Both the position numbers and the translations under genes were made by a program. A stretch of 64,000 bases of DNA from Paenibacillus sinopodophylli (GTDB lineage Bacteria > Bacillota > Bacilli > Paenibacillales > Paenibacillaceae). Below are positions 8,372 to 16,077 of the stretch, in pieces. The stretch covers positions 469,339-533,338 of the forward strand of contig NZ_VDBO01000001.1 in assembly GCF_005930355.1 (NCBI RefSeq), read 5' to 3'. Each line of letters starts with the position of its first letter. The first letter of the stretch is position 1. The notes beneath the pieces are model-generated. The model was not told the DNA's origin, did no database searches, and was given only the letters and a program-made list of their open reading frames with translations.

Positions 8372-10963
8372 ATGAAATTAGGCGGCCTATTTGGAAACAT
8401 GCCACAGAAGACCCTGGCGAAAGCATTGCCTGCAAAGCCTGCCGATTCTAGCCAGCTGCTTCCCCTACCGGGGGCGGCTCTGGCTAGAGCGATAGCGCCG
8501 AAGAAACGCCCTGGCGACTTCGGGGTAGTTTGGCCGACCATCCCACAGCAGCAAGTGAAGGATTATAAAGCGATACTGACGCAGGCAGAGCTTGAAGCCT
8601 ACGCCGACCGTTGCGAAGCCCTTGGCTTATGCAGCTTTGACTGGGAAACCGCAGCAAGCAAGGCGGCCCGCGAAGCGTTCGCTGCTTATAAGGCAGAAAT
8701 GGAAACGAAAATAGCAAACCTGGACGGCTTCCCAATGGATGAAAAAGACGCAAAAGAAAGAGCCGCGCTAAAGAAAGAGTACGAAGCGCAGCTAACGACG
8801 ACGCGCGAAGCATACCTAATGACACCATTAGACCCGCATCAATCGGAAGTTTGTACCGTATCCCTGGCAGCTGCGCCGCACGAATCGCGCGTTGTACCGA
8901 TTGACCATAAGGCGGGCCGGATATTCGAACCAACGTTAAGCCGTGAAGCAGCGCGGAAGCTGGTTATGGATACGCTAGACCGTCGTATATTCCGAAATCG
9001 TAAAGTAGTAAAGATAGCCGTAAACCTTTCTTTCGAAACTAAGTTCGCGGCGAAGTACGGTAAGTATATTCTATTGCCCGTAGCCGACCCGCTTGTAATG
9101 TGGGTACGTTGCCTACAAGTCGCCGACCCGAAGCGCCTAAACGATCTAAAGAAGCCCGCGACTGGCTGGGGATTGAAACCCGCAACTAAAGCCGTGTTCG
9201 GTGTTAACATGGGCGAATTTAAGGAATTGCTTGCGAAATACGGCGTAGACTTCTTCGATGAAATCGCAGCCGATAGCGGCGACGGCCTGGTATATTCCGC
9301 AGAAGACGCCGACTACGGCCTACAGCATTACCTTTACTGGAAACAAATAGCCATACAGATTAAGGACGACCGCCAGGGAACGAATTATGATACTTGGTTG
9401 CATGAAATCGAAATGCCGTTTTCTAGGGTTATCGGACTTATGGAGTATAACGGCATGGGCTGGGATAATCACCTGGCACAGATGAAGCGTGAAGAAGCTT
9501 GGTCTATTCAAACAGAAGCCGCTAACGAAATTAACCAACTTTCGAAAGAAGCCGTAGGCATGGAAATTTCTTTAGGAAAGACAGGGAAAACGAACAGCGT
9601 TAAGTATGTGCTCTTTAACATGATGAACTTACCAAAAGGAAAACCGACCGATAAGGGCGGCATATCTTTAGACGAAGAAGCCCTAATAGATATTAAATTC
9701 ATGTTGGAAAACAACCTGGAAGACCTGACAGAAGAAAAGTTACTGTCTGTCAAACTACCAGAAGGCTGGGAATCTTATTTGAAAGACAGCCCCGAATGGT
9801 ACGAATTGGGTAAAGACCAACGTGCAGCGGTTGAATTAAGAAATAGGCCCCCGCATCCATTTAAAGACGTAGGCTTACGGATGCTTGAACTAATGGGACG
9901 GTATCAAAAAATGAATACGCTGCTTTCTTCTCATGTTGATGGTAGGGAGAAATGGCAGAACCCAGTAACCGGGAAAATTCATGCGAGTTATACACCATGG
10001 ACAGATACCAGCCGCCTAAACAGTATGAAGCCGAACGGCCAAAACGTACCGCGTCTGGAAAACGATGAACTGGGCGTAAGAAACTTCTATGTAGCCGGGC
10101 CGGGCAAAATCTTGTTCTTTATCGACTTTAGCGGCTTCGAACTTCGGATACTGGCCTGGAAGTCAGGCGACAAAGTTATGATCGAAATTTTCTGTACGGG
10201 CGGCGATATGCACAGAAAGACAGGCGCGGCCATTACCAACAAACCTGAAAGCGAAGTTACGAAGCAAGAGCGTACCGACGCCAAGCCTGCGAACTTCGGA
10301 ATGGCCTACGGCGGTACGGAACACGCACTACAAAAGACCATTAAGACGGATTACGGTCAACGAAAGACCCTGGCTGAATGTGCGGTAATGGTTGACGGCA
10401 CAAAGAAAGCTTACCCAGGCGTCCCGGTATTCCAGCATGAAATAGCGATGCAAGCCCGTGAAGACGGATTCGTAAGCACGATCTACGGCTATATTCGATT
10501 GCTTCCCGACATTAACAGCACGAACACCTATTACAGGCAATCGGCAGGGCGGCAGGCTGCAAATACGCCAATCCAGGGAACCGCAGCCGACGTCATGAAG
10601 AAGGCACAGAACGAGGTCTACGAAGAAACCGGGCGCGGTACTAACCTGGTCTTCGACGCTACTGAAAAAGGAATGAACCCGGTTGACTTAGCCCGCGAGT
10701 TCGGGGAAGCACCACCGATCTTGGTACACGGAAAAACGGACATGGAAGCACAAATACACGATGAAATGATTTTCGAAATGGACGACGACCCGGACGTAGT
10801 AGAAGCTGCTTGGCATTGGGTACAGGCGACCATGACGAAGCCGCCTATAGAGGGATTCCCAGTACCTATTGAAGCAGAAGCTTCGGTAGGTTACGCGTGG
10901 GGCAAGAAAATGAGCGTCGAAAAATGGCTGGAAGAAAAGCGCGCAGCGCAGAAAGGGGCTTAA
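8372..10963 (+). CDS. Family A DNA polymerase with 3'-5' exonuclease domain
   Basis: 863 residues; the replicative polymerase of the phage by inference. The polymerase motifs are intact: motif A FFIDFSGFELRILA near 582, motif B (R-x3-K, ending NFGMAYGG) near 634-647, motif C IHDEMIFEM near 795. The exonuclease domain shows SFDWETA near 86 (DxE), NLSFETKF near 212 (Exo II, with Glu where Asp is usual) and YSAEDADY near 309 (Exo III, Yx3D). No 5'-nuclease domain is present, as is usual in phage enzymes. A charged helical insert follows the first exonuclease motif (about 95-150). The N-terminal 60 residues are low-complexity and basic. It shares the operator-like palindrome with the methyltransferase and primase-region genes. 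Confidence 0.93.
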   Translation: MKLGGLFGNMPQKTLAKALPAKPADSSQLLPLPGAALARAIAPKKRPGDFGVVWPTIPQQQVKDYKAILTQAELEAYADRCEALGLCSFDWETAASKAAREAFAAYKAEMETKIANLDGFPMDEKDAKERAALKKEYEAQLTTTREAYLMTPLDPHQSEVCTVSLAAAPHESRVVPIDHKAGRIFEPTLSREAARKLVMDTLDRRIFRNRKVVKIAVNLSFETKFAAKYGKYILLPVADPLVMWVRCLQVADPKRLNDLKKPATGWGLKPATKAVFGVNMGEFKELLAKYGVDFFDEIAADSGDGLVYSAEDADYGLQHYLYWKQIAIQIKDDRQGTNYDTWLHEIEMPFSRVIGLMEYNGMGWDNHLAQMKREEAWSIQTEAANEINQLSKEAVGMEISLGKTGKTNSVKYVLFNMMNLPKGKPTDKGGISLDEEALIDIKFMLENNLEDLTEEKLLSVKLPEGWESYLKDSPEWYELGKDQRAAVELRNRPPHPFKDVGLRMLELMGRYQKMNTLLSSHVDGREKWQNPVTGKIHASYTPWTDTSRLNSMKPNGQNVPRLENDELGVRNFYVAGPGKILFFIDFSGFELRILAWKSGDKVMIEIFCTGGDMHRKTGAAITNKPESEVTKQERTDAKPANFGMAYGGTEHALQKTIKTDYGQRKTLAECAVMVDGTKKAYPGVPVFQHEIAMQAREDGFVSTIYGYIRLLPDINSTNTYYRQSAGRQAANTPIQGTAADVMKKAQNEVYEETGRGTNLVFDATEKGMNPVDLAREFGEAPPILVHGKTDMEAQIHDEMIFEMDDDPDVVEAAWHWVQATMTKPPIEGFPVPIEAEASVGYAWGKKMSVEKWLEEKRAAQKGA

Positions 10964-10966
10964 TAA

Positions 10967-11263
10967 ATGGCGCATGAATATGAAAGCAGTTTCGGACAAA
11001 ACGGAACTTATGCTGCAAAGTATGCCCCGGAAATCTCAAAGAGACAGGAATATAACGACCCCGGCCAGATAGTGGGTATTATTTCCAATCAATGCGGGGG
11101 TGTGGCCTGGGTTGTAAGCCCCCATCGGAAGGACAAGCGTACAGGGGTAGTCCATCCACTTCCAGGCACACGTAATCTTTCAGGCTTGGGGCCTGTTGCC
11201 CGGCGAATTATGACCGAACTAAGCATACGAAAGGGGCTGCAACTTGAACCGACAAAAACGTAA
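10967..11263 (+). CDS. Small phage protein, unknown
   Basis: 98 residues, basic, Gly-rich middle (IVGIISNQCGGVAWVVSPHRKDKRTGVVHPLPGTRNLSG). No known family. It begins 3 bases after the polymerase stop, behind GAAAGGGGC, and its 3' end overlaps the next gene by 20 bases. Co-transcribed with the polymerase by spacing. Confidence 0.6.
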   Translation: MAHEYESSFGQNGTYAAKYAPEISKRQEYNDPGQIVGIISNQCGGVAWVVSPHRKDKRTGVVHPLPGTRNLSGLGPVARRIMTELSIRKGLQLEPTKT

Positions 11264-11582
11264 GGAATTCGAACGTAAGGGCATGGCTTTCGACTCACGA
11301 AAAGCCTTTGCCCCTTCGGAAGTCGTAGCGATGAATAACGCGAGTTACGGTCTGGGCGTTGAACATGCGTTAGAAGCCGTAGCCCTGGTCTATGGTTTAG
11401 GCGACAAACGAGTAGCCCGTATCAAGGAAAAGCTGCTCATTTTGCAGGAATTAGATTTTAACCATAGCCCGGACGCTGTAAAAGCACATGAAATGAACAA
11501 TATGTACAAAGTGAAGTTAAACCGGGCTATGCGCCGGGCAGCAGATTCAAATAAGAAAGGGGCCTTTTTAGATGATGAATAA
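11244..11582 (+). CDS. Small phage protein, unknown
   Basis: 112 residues, helical and basic at both ends. The TTG at 11244 is preferred because AAAGGGGC lies 10 bases upstream, inside the previous gene; the first ATG (11283) has no RBS. Its last codons overlap the next gene by 11 bases. No family is recognised. Confidence 0.6.
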   Translation: MNRQKRKEFERKGMAFDSRKAFAPSEVVAMNNASYGLGVEHALEAVALVYGLGDKRVARIKEKLLILQELDFNHSPDAVKAHEMNNMYKVKLNRAMRRAADSNKKGAFLDDE

Positions 11583-12354
11583 TTCAATTACGAGCAAAGT
11601 GTACATTGCGGGGCCTATGACAGGGATTACTGATAGTAACTACCCCGCGTTCAACAAAGCTGCGGCCGAGTGGGAAGCTAAAGGCTATTACACGTTAAAC
11701 CCAGTTGATAACGACGACAACAGCGGGAACCAAACGTACGCCGATTTTATAAGAGCCGGACTTTTTCAGCTTTTGCAAGCCGATAGTATTGCCCTGTTGC
11801 CCGGTTGGGAAAATTCCAAGGGCGCTAAGCTAGAAAGGCACATAGCTAAAATATTAGGCCTAACTATTTACGAACCAGTCCCACCTGTTCGAACTTGGTC
11901 AGCATTTTTAGATGAAGCTATCGCAGTCTTCATAACGAAGAACACCGACTACGATAGCCGCTTTATGAGGGCCTTAGTTCATTACAACAGCATACGGGGC
12001 TATGAAGCAGCCCGTACCATTTGGGCTTGGGAAGTTGAAAAGAAGCTAGACCGCTGCCGCACATGGATTAAGCGGGGCGAACTTACTGTAAAGGGCGAAG
12101 GAGTACGCGATAGCGTCGTAGACCTTTTTAACTATACAGTACAGTACCACATGTTTAGACATTTAACAGCGCTACAAGTGGGCCGCCGTGACCCGCGGGA
12201 TTACTTAGATAAATTCAGCTTCGCCCTACATGCTACCCATATAAGAGCCGACGACTGGCTGTATTACCTTGAAAAAATCGAAGGTCTGATAGGCCCCAAC
12301 GAAGCGCAACTGCGCGACCTTCTATTAGAAGAAATGACAGGGTTACCTTTTTGA
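11572..12354 (+). CDS. DUF4406-type nucleotide enzyme fused to a DUF1599/MazG-like helical domain
   Basis: 260 residues in two parts. Residues 5-105 match the DUF4406 fold, related to nucleoside 2-deoxyribosyltransferases: KVYIAGPMTGITDSNYPAFN, then NPVDN, ADSIALLPGWENSKGAKLE. Residues 110-200 are all-alpha: FLDEAIAVFITKNTDYDSRFM, then WEVEKKLDRCRTWIKRGE and VRDSVVDLFNYTVQY. These are typical of the DUF1599 (nucleotide modification associated) or MazG-like group of phage proteins. The pair suggests removal or conversion of a nucleotide, perhaps to supply or protect an altered base; that is inference. ATGATG start behind GAAAGGGGCC. Confidence 0.75.
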   Translation: MMNNSITSKVYIAGPMTGITDSNYPAFNKAAAEWEAKGYYTLNPVDNDDNSGNQTYADFIRAGLFQLLQADSIALLPGWENSKGAKLERHIAKILGLTIYEPVPPVRTWSAFLDEAIAVFITKNTDYDSRFMRALVHYNSIRGYEAARTIWAWEVEKKLDRCRTWIKRGELTVKGEGVRDSVVDLFNYTVQYHMFRHLTALQVGRRDPRDYLDKFSFALHATHIRADDWLYYLEKIEGLIGPNEAQLRDLLLEEMTGLPF

Positions 12355-13070
12355 ATAAACGAAGGGTAGTAACCGCTTTGGCGGTGCTGCTCATAACCTT
12401 ATCGCTAGGGGCTGGGGCGCATGGCAAAGAAGAAGACAGGCTGGGGGAAAGGTTACGAACGCAGACAACAGGAAGCCCAGCAGAAAGAAACAATGAGGGC
12501 TTACCATGGCAGGAAGGAGGGCAAACGACCTATGTCACACGATGGCGCGGATTTACAGGAAGCGGTAGCGGAAACGCGCTACCAGGTGCAGCAGGCCAAA
12601 CAGTACAGAGCAGCCTGGGAAGCGGAAAAGATAATAAGTCAGGCGAATCTAGCGGGGTGGGAAACGGCAAAGCAAAAGCTGCAAGCGCAGCGCCTGGAAA
12701 CGCTAAAAGTATCGGCACTAGCAATAATACTATTCCTGTTGGGGCTGTATCTAGGGGCGAATTTACTATAACGGCTTATACTGCTGGGTACGAATCCACA
12801 CAAAAGAAGCCAGGCCAAAAGGGCTACGGGATCACGTATAGCGGGACGACGGTAAAGGAAGGCCGCACTATTGCAGCCGACCTTTCCGTACTTCCAGTCG
12901 GTACGCGCGTTTATATCGAAGACGTAGGAGAACGAACGGTAGAAGACAAAGGCGGCGGTGTGAAGGGGCAGCATATCGACCTTTACATAGCCGATCTGGG
13001 GGAAGCGAAAGACTGGGGCAGGCAGAAGAAGGAAGTATATGTAATCGAATGGGGGAAGAAAGACAAATGA
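12351..13070 (+). CDS. Secreted 3D-domain protein (RlpA/Sps-like double-psi barrel)
   Basis: 239 residues. Signal peptide at 1-25 (basic NKRR, then VVTALAVLLITLSLGAGAHG). Residues 26-130 are a low-complexity linker of Gly, Ser, Asn and Ala. The C-terminal 100 residues are a 3D domain (FTITAYTAGYEST, GRTIAADLSVLPVGTRVYIE, VEDKGGGVKGQHIDLYI), named for its conserved aspartates and found in cell-wall enzymes. It may act on peptidoglycan outside the membrane. Start is TTG overlapping the previous stop. The linker is overprinted by another gene in the +1 frame (12532-12771), which may explain its odd composition. Confidence 0.75.
   Translation: MNKRRVVTALAVLLITLSLGAGAHGKEEDRLGERLRTQTTGSPAERNNEGLPWQEGGQTTYVTRWRGFTGSGSGNALPGAAGQTVQSSLGSGKDNKSGESSGVGNGKAKAASAAPGNAKSIGTSNNTIPVGAVSRGEFTITAYTAGYESTQKKPGQKGYGITYSGTTVKEGRTIAADLSVLPVGTRVYIEDVGERTVEDKGGGVKGQHIDLYIADLGEAKDWGRQKKEVYVIEWGKKDK
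12532..12771 (+). CDS. Embedded out-of-frame gene: helical protein with C-terminal membrane anchor
   Basis: 79 residues encoded wholly inside the 3D-domain gene, in the +1 frame. ATG at 12532 stands 11 bases after AGGAAGGAGG, one of the best RBSs in the phage part. Residues 1-55 form a charged coiled-coil-like helix (ETRYQVQQAKQYRAAWEAEK, then WETAKQKLQAQRLETLK) and 56-79 a clean hydrophobic segment (VSALAIILFLLGLYLGANLL). The frame stays open upstream to ATG 12421 (116 residues), but the 12532 start has the better RBS. The look is of a tail-anchored membrane protein; its nested position recalls the overlapping spanin pairs of Gram-negative phages, though no homology is claimed. Confidence 0.65.
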   Translation: MSHDGADLQEAVAETRYQVQQAKQYRAAWEAEKIISQANLAGWETAKQKLQAQRLETLKVSALAIILFLLGLYLGANLL

Positions 13071-13684
13071 TTAAGGCCGAAATATTAACGAACCTTGGCG
13101 CAAAGCACGAAATAACCCTAGGCGACGACCTGGGCTTTAAGGACTTAGCGGAAGCGCACGATTTCGTAGTTATAACCCTGCACAACGACGGTATCTTTAG
13201 TAACAACATAACCGAAGAATTTCTAGAAATTAACTGCGAAGAAAACTATCAATATATTAAGTTATGGCGTGAACAGGATAAACCATTGCTGCTAATTGGG
13301 CAGCCGCACCCTGCTTATGAAATGGACGACCCTAACCCATGGGATTTCACAGCAGGCGTAAGTATATTAGATCGTATGACGACTATAAAAGGCTTGGCTT
13401 TTGAAAGGAACGGCACGACGTTCTATATGCCGCTTACTGTGAATGGTAGGGACGGGAAGGGCGATACCCCAGTCCTGGAAGCTATGGGGGTAGGTATGCT
13501 GAATGCGTCATTCGGTGCGTATCTAGCAGGGACAGGGACGCGCTGCGAAGCTGTGATTCCACCTTTCACATTGCTGGGTACTGAATCTGCTGCATACCTT
13601 GTAGACTTCGCAGTACAAAAAGAACCCGACCCGGTAGTGCTGGGCGAAGTAACGGCCCGCGCTGCGGGTGTTGTAATGGAGTAG
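13067..13684 (+). CDS. Phage protein, unknown function
   Basis: 205 residues. ATG 13067 overlaps the stop of the 3D-domain gene (ATGA), the usual coupling pattern here, and GGGGGAAG lies upstream; an in-frame ATG at 13049 is less likely. The protein is soluble, acidic in the first half and Gly/Ala-rich in the second (VLEAMGVGMLNASFGAYLAGTGTRC). No known family is recognised. Confidence 0.65.
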   Translation: MIKAEILTNLGAKHEITLGDDLGFKDLAEAHDFVVITLHNDGIFSNNITEEFLEINCEENYQYIKLWREQDKPLLLIGQPHPAYEMDDPNPWDFTAGVSILDRMTTIKGLAFERNGTTFYMPLTVNGRDGKGDTPVLEAMGVGMLNASFGAYLAGTGTRCEAVIPPFTLLGTESAAYLVDFAVQKEPDPVVLGEVTARAAGVVME

Positions 13685-13692
13685 GGGCGCTT

Positions 13693-13944
13693 ATGGCTAA
13701 AATTGTACACCTTAATAGACACCCGCAGGAAGCCGTAATAGACGCGCTGGAATTCCTCTTAGAGAGGGCGAAGGCTGGTGAAGTAACCAGCTTCGTACTG
13801 GCAGCTGCTACCGACGACGGTAACGTAGCGACCAGTTGGGCGCAGGCCGACTTCGGTAAGAGGGCCGAACTTATTGCCCATTTACAGTTGGACTTAAACT
13901 TCGCGTTTACCCAGGAAAATATCGACCGCATTATAGGACAGTAG
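13693..13944 (+). CDS. Small helical phage protein, unknown
   Basis: 83 residues, mainly helical, no membrane segment. RBS TAGGGGC 6 bases before ATG. One of a run of small genes between 13 and 15.6 kb with close spacing, probably one transcript. No family is recognised, though the form (ALEFLLERAKAGEVTSFVLAAATDDGNVAT) resembles small accessory proteins of other phages. Confidence 0.6.
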   Translation: MAKIVHLNRHPQEAVIDALEFLLERAKAGEVTSFVLAAATDDGNVATSWAQADFGKRAELIAHLQLDLNFAFTQENIDRIIGQ

Positions 13945-13956
13945 GGGGCCGTCGCA

Positions 13957-14232
13957 ATGGATATGGAACGTTTAGCAAAGGCAGTCACATACTTCCCGCT
14001 GGCTGGGGAACTGCGACGCCAGGAAGCGATAACCGTAAGACTGCTGGAACTTTCCCAGCGTACTGGGCGCGATATGCAACTGCTGGCCCAGGAACTGCGG
14101 GAACGCACCATAACCAGCCCGTTACGCGCAGAAGCTATGCTTGAAATTATGTTCGAAGAATATACCAGCGTACAGCTGGCGCTACTTATAAAAGAAGGGG
14201 TGCTAGTCGCCCCACGGGAGGACGTTGTATGA
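13957..14232 (+). CDS. Small helical phage protein, unknown
   Basis: 91 residues, almost entirely helical and charged, with no cysteine. RBS TAGGGGGCC precedes the ATG. The stop overlaps the start of the next gene by 4 bases (ATGA). Confidence 0.6.
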   Translation: MDMERLAKAVTYFPLAGELRRQEAITVRLLELSQRTGRDMQLLAQELRERTITSPLRAEAMLEIMFEEYTSVQLALLIKEGVLVAPREDVV

Positions 14233-14492
14233 GCGATATTGTTAAAATGTTGCGATCCGATTTACTGGATTATATGCACCTTCTCGAACAAACAATGTTT
14301 AGTAACAAGCTGGATTTTAACCGGGTTTCACATCTTACATTTGAAGGGAAAGAAAACACACTAAAGCATTATAAGGAGCAAAATCAGCTTCATATGGATA
14401 CCTGGGTACGACTGAACAAGAACGTAGACCACGGATGTATTGAGATATTTAACGCTACGAAACGGCGGGAAATTAAAAAACTTTTATGTTAG
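14229..14492 (+). CDS. Small phage protein, unknown
   Basis: 87 residues, His/Lys/Asn-rich with a basic C-terminus (NATKRREIKKLLC). ATGA overlap with the previous gene. Its base composition is more AT-rich than its neighbours, hinting at a later acquisition. No family is recognised. Confidence 0.55.
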   Translation: MSDIVKMLRSDLLDYMHLLEQTMFSNKLDFNRVSHLTFEGKENTLKHYKEQNQLHMDTWVRLNKNVDHGCIEIFNATKRREIKKLLC

Positions 14493-14512
14493 TCCTAGGG
14501 GGAATCGTATAA

Positions 14513-14722
14513 ATGAGTAAACAAGACCGGCCGACCGGGCGCGTTACGCCCGTAGAAATGGCCCTGGCCGTCGATATGATGCTGGACGCCCTTCCTTATC
14601 AAATACAAATTGCCGCCAGCCATGCGAAAATTCGCCGGGCGAAGTACCTAGCGCTGGTAGCGGAAGGCTTTACCGAAGCCCAGGCTTTGGAAATCGTTAA
14701 GGCTACGCCACCTTTCGAATGA
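14513..14722 (+). CDS. Small helical phage protein, unknown
   Basis: 69 residues. RBS AGGGGG 9 bases before ATG. The C-terminal part (RAKYLALVAEGFTEAQALEIVKA) looks like a UBA or small helix-turn-helix-like three-helix unit. Function unknown. The stop overlaps the next start (ATGA). Confidence 0.6.
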   Translation: MSKQDRPTGRVTPVEMALAVDMMLDALPYQIQIAASHAKIRRAKYLALVAEGFTEAQALEIVKATPPFE

Positions 14723-14910
14723 ACGAAGCCCGAATATTAAAGGCGCTATTATTCGTAGCCCAGGAATGCGGGGGACTAGGGCCGGGGCAAATTGATAAAT
14801 GGCTAGGAAAGCTTCACAAATCCGGGTACTTGCAGGACGAACAGCGAACAGTAGGAGACTGCCAGCTGCCCTACCTAGCGATAACCGACGAAGGGAGAGC
14901 GAAGCTATGA
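14719..14910 (+). CDS. Small winged-helix-like phage protein
   Basis: 63 residues. The order of segments (RILKALLFVAQECGG, QIDKWLGKLHKSGYL, YLAITDEGRAKL) is what one expects of a minimal winged helix with the last part as wing, so DNA binding is possible but unproven. Coupled by ATGA overlaps to genes on both sides. Confidence 0.55.
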   Translation: MNEARILKALLFVAQECGGLGPGQIDKWLGKLHKSGYLQDEQRTVGDCQLPYLAITDEGRAKL

Positions 14911-15134
14911 GGGTATACCAAAATAATAGCCCCCGGAGTTACGCAATCGGGGAGCGCGTTACCGTAACCGAAGCCATTGTAGAAGAAGGCGGAACTCTGC
15001 CGCCCCAGCCATGGGAAGGGCGCGTAATCAAAATATCATCAAAGTATGTAAAGAGTCGTCCGGCGAAGGTTTACCATGTAGAAACCAGTAACGGCGCGGT
15101 AGTTAAGGCCTGGTATAGGCATATAAAGACATAA
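14907..15134 (+). CDS. Small beta-rich phage protein, unknown
   Basis: 75 residues. ATG 14907 overlaps the stop of the gene before, with GAAGGGAGAGCG upstream; the frame is open further upstream but without a better RBS. The sequence (GERVTVTEAIVEEGG, WEGRVIKISSKYV, KVYHVETSNGAVVKAWYRH) is that of a small five-stranded barrel, Tudor or SH3-like. Function unknown. Confidence 0.55.
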   Translation: MRVYQNNSPRSYAIGERVTVTEAIVEEGGTLPPQPWEGRVIKISSKYVKSRPAKVYHVETSNGAVVKAWYRHIKT

Positions 15135-15146
15135 AGATAGTAATCT

Positions 15147-15162
15147 GTAAAGTATACTTTAC
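15147..15162 (+). promoter_or_regulatory. Perfect 16-bp palindrome GTAAAGTATACTTTAC
   Basis: The site lies 18 bases before the next gene's start and is followed by TACTTAAAGG. Its half site (GTAAAG/CTTTAC) recurs as inverted repeats before the 16699 gene and before the 42968 gene. Probable operator of a phage regulator. Confidence 0.5.
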
Positions 15163-15180
15163 TACTTAAAGGGGGCCGCC

Positions 15181-15381
15181 ATGCGGGAATTACATGACCG
15201 AAGTAACGAAATAGCGGCCCGCGCTATCGGTAAGAAAGAAGGCGTACGCTTTCGGAAATACGACCGCTGGGGCAGTTGGCCGATTAAGGCGTACGGCCCA
15301 GGACAGGCCGGGGATAATGCCCCCGACTTCCGTACCTGGAAGGAAGCTTACGACTGGATAAGAGGGGAAGCGGAAGAATGA
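15181..15381 (+). CDS. Small phage protein, unknown
   Basis: 66 residues with several Trp (DRWGSWPIKAYGPGQ, FRTWKEAYDWI). RBS AAAGGGGGCC. Lies 18 bases after the palindrome at 15147. Overlaps the next gene by 4 bases. Confidence 0.55.
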   Translation: MRELHDRSNEIAARAIGKKEGVRFRKYDRWGSWPIKAYGPGQAGDNAPDFRTWKEAYDWIRGEAEE

Positions 15382-15575
15382 ATACGATAGGCATACGAAT
15401 TAAGAAGGAAGACTGGGGCTTCGTCGCCTGGCTTATCGGGCCGGGTCTGGAATGGCATATAGGGGCTGCGCCGACCGAAGCCGACGCCCGTCTGCTGGTA
15501 GTAAGATTTACGGCTGCCGTATACGGCCTGGGCCATAAGGTAGCGACCGACTACCGGGAATTGCCCCGATTGTAG
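15378..15575 (+). CDS. Small phage protein, possibly read on into a zinc-ribbon frame
   Basis: 65 residues (MNTIGIRIKKEDWGFVAWLI...). ATGA overlap with its upstream partner. The last codons are TTG-CCC-CGA-TTG-TAG. The CCC-C here allows a +1 slip into a second frame that stays open to 15795 and encodes a cysteine-rich domain. Without the shift the protein simply ends at TAG. No known family for the N-terminal part. Confidence 0.55.
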   Translation: MNTIGIRIKKEDWGFVAWLIGPGLEWHIGAAPTEADARLLVVRFTAAVYGLGHKVATDYRELPRL

Positions 15576-15795
15576 CCGACCGCTTCCCGACAATATAGGC
15601 GACTGCCTTACGGGGGCCTGCACGAAACGCCCGGAATCCGAAGCCCAGGACTGCGGGGTATGCGGGAACGACCCGAAAGAAGTAGTAAGCTGCGGATACT
15701 GCAAGGGTAGTGGTAAGGAACCCGCCGAACAGGATGGGAAACCGCGTAACGAATGCCGACATGGCGAAGACCCGGCTACGGGCGATAGCTGGTAA
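15544..15795 (+). CDS. Cysteine-rich zinc-ribbon frame with no start codon of its own
   Basis: The frame opens after a TAG at 15541 and runs 83 codons to TAA at 15793. It encodes CPDC, then GDCLTGAC, CGVCG and CGYCKGSG, like DnaJ-type and other treble-cysteine zinc modules, so it looks like real protein sequence. No ATG, GTG or TTG in frame precedes the cysteines. It could be reached from the 15378 gene by a +1 shift at CCC-C (15564-15567). Alternatively it is the tail of a gene broken by a one-base indel. Confidence 0.45.
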   Translation, partial: RPTTGNCPDCSRPLPDNIGDCLTGACTKRPESEAQDCGVCGNDPKEVVSCGYCKGSGKEPAEQDGKPRNECRHGEDPATGDSW

Positions 15796-15833
15796 CGCAG
15801 GCTGCGGAAAATGATATATAAATGTCGCGTTTC

Positions 15834-15899
15834 TTAGGGGGGGTACTCTTAGTAGGTTATGAAGCAAACGAAGGACGGCCTGCGAAATGACCCCCCCTA
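15834..15899 (+). repeat. G-run/C-run inverted repeat
   Basis: TAGGGGGGG near 15835 and CCCCCCCTA near 15890 could form a long-loop hairpin at the end of the replication module. The right arm is also the edge of the AT-rich element that follows. Could act as terminator or structural barrier; no T run follows. Confidence 0.3.
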
Positions 15900-16047
15900 G
15901 GATTTACAGCGGTCTTATATCAAAATATTAAAAGAAAAGGACAGTAAGTATTACTATACTTATTAACTACTAAATAACTATATATATATAACTATTATTA
16001 TTTATTATTTATATATTTATATTATATATAGTCTTTATTCACTTGCT
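15886..16047 (+). repeat. AT-rich non-coding element, copy L (inverted copy at 44.9 kb)
   Basis: From 15796 to 16077 there is no gene. The stretch from the C run at 15886 to AGTCTTT at 16047 is very AT-rich and matches the reverse complement of 44870-45042 along its whole length, with a few short gaps. Shared blocks include ATTTACAGC, ACTATATATATATAACTAT and TTATTTATTATTTATATATT. The element sits between replication and late genes. Replication origin, regulatory RNA or promoter region are all possible. Confidence 0.7.
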
Positions 16048-16077
16048 GGGTTACTGGCAATTTATGGGGGCTGAGGA

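Noticed and set aside
13566..14111. Long minus-strand frame opposite several small genes
   Set aside because: It lies opposite four tightly coupled + strand genes with good RBSs, has no RBS itself and reads as a Ser/Arg/Ala-rich shadow of their codons.
15961..16035. CRISPR or short tandem array in the AT-rich stretch
   Set aside because: The repeats are simple TA-type with no regular unit or unique spacers.
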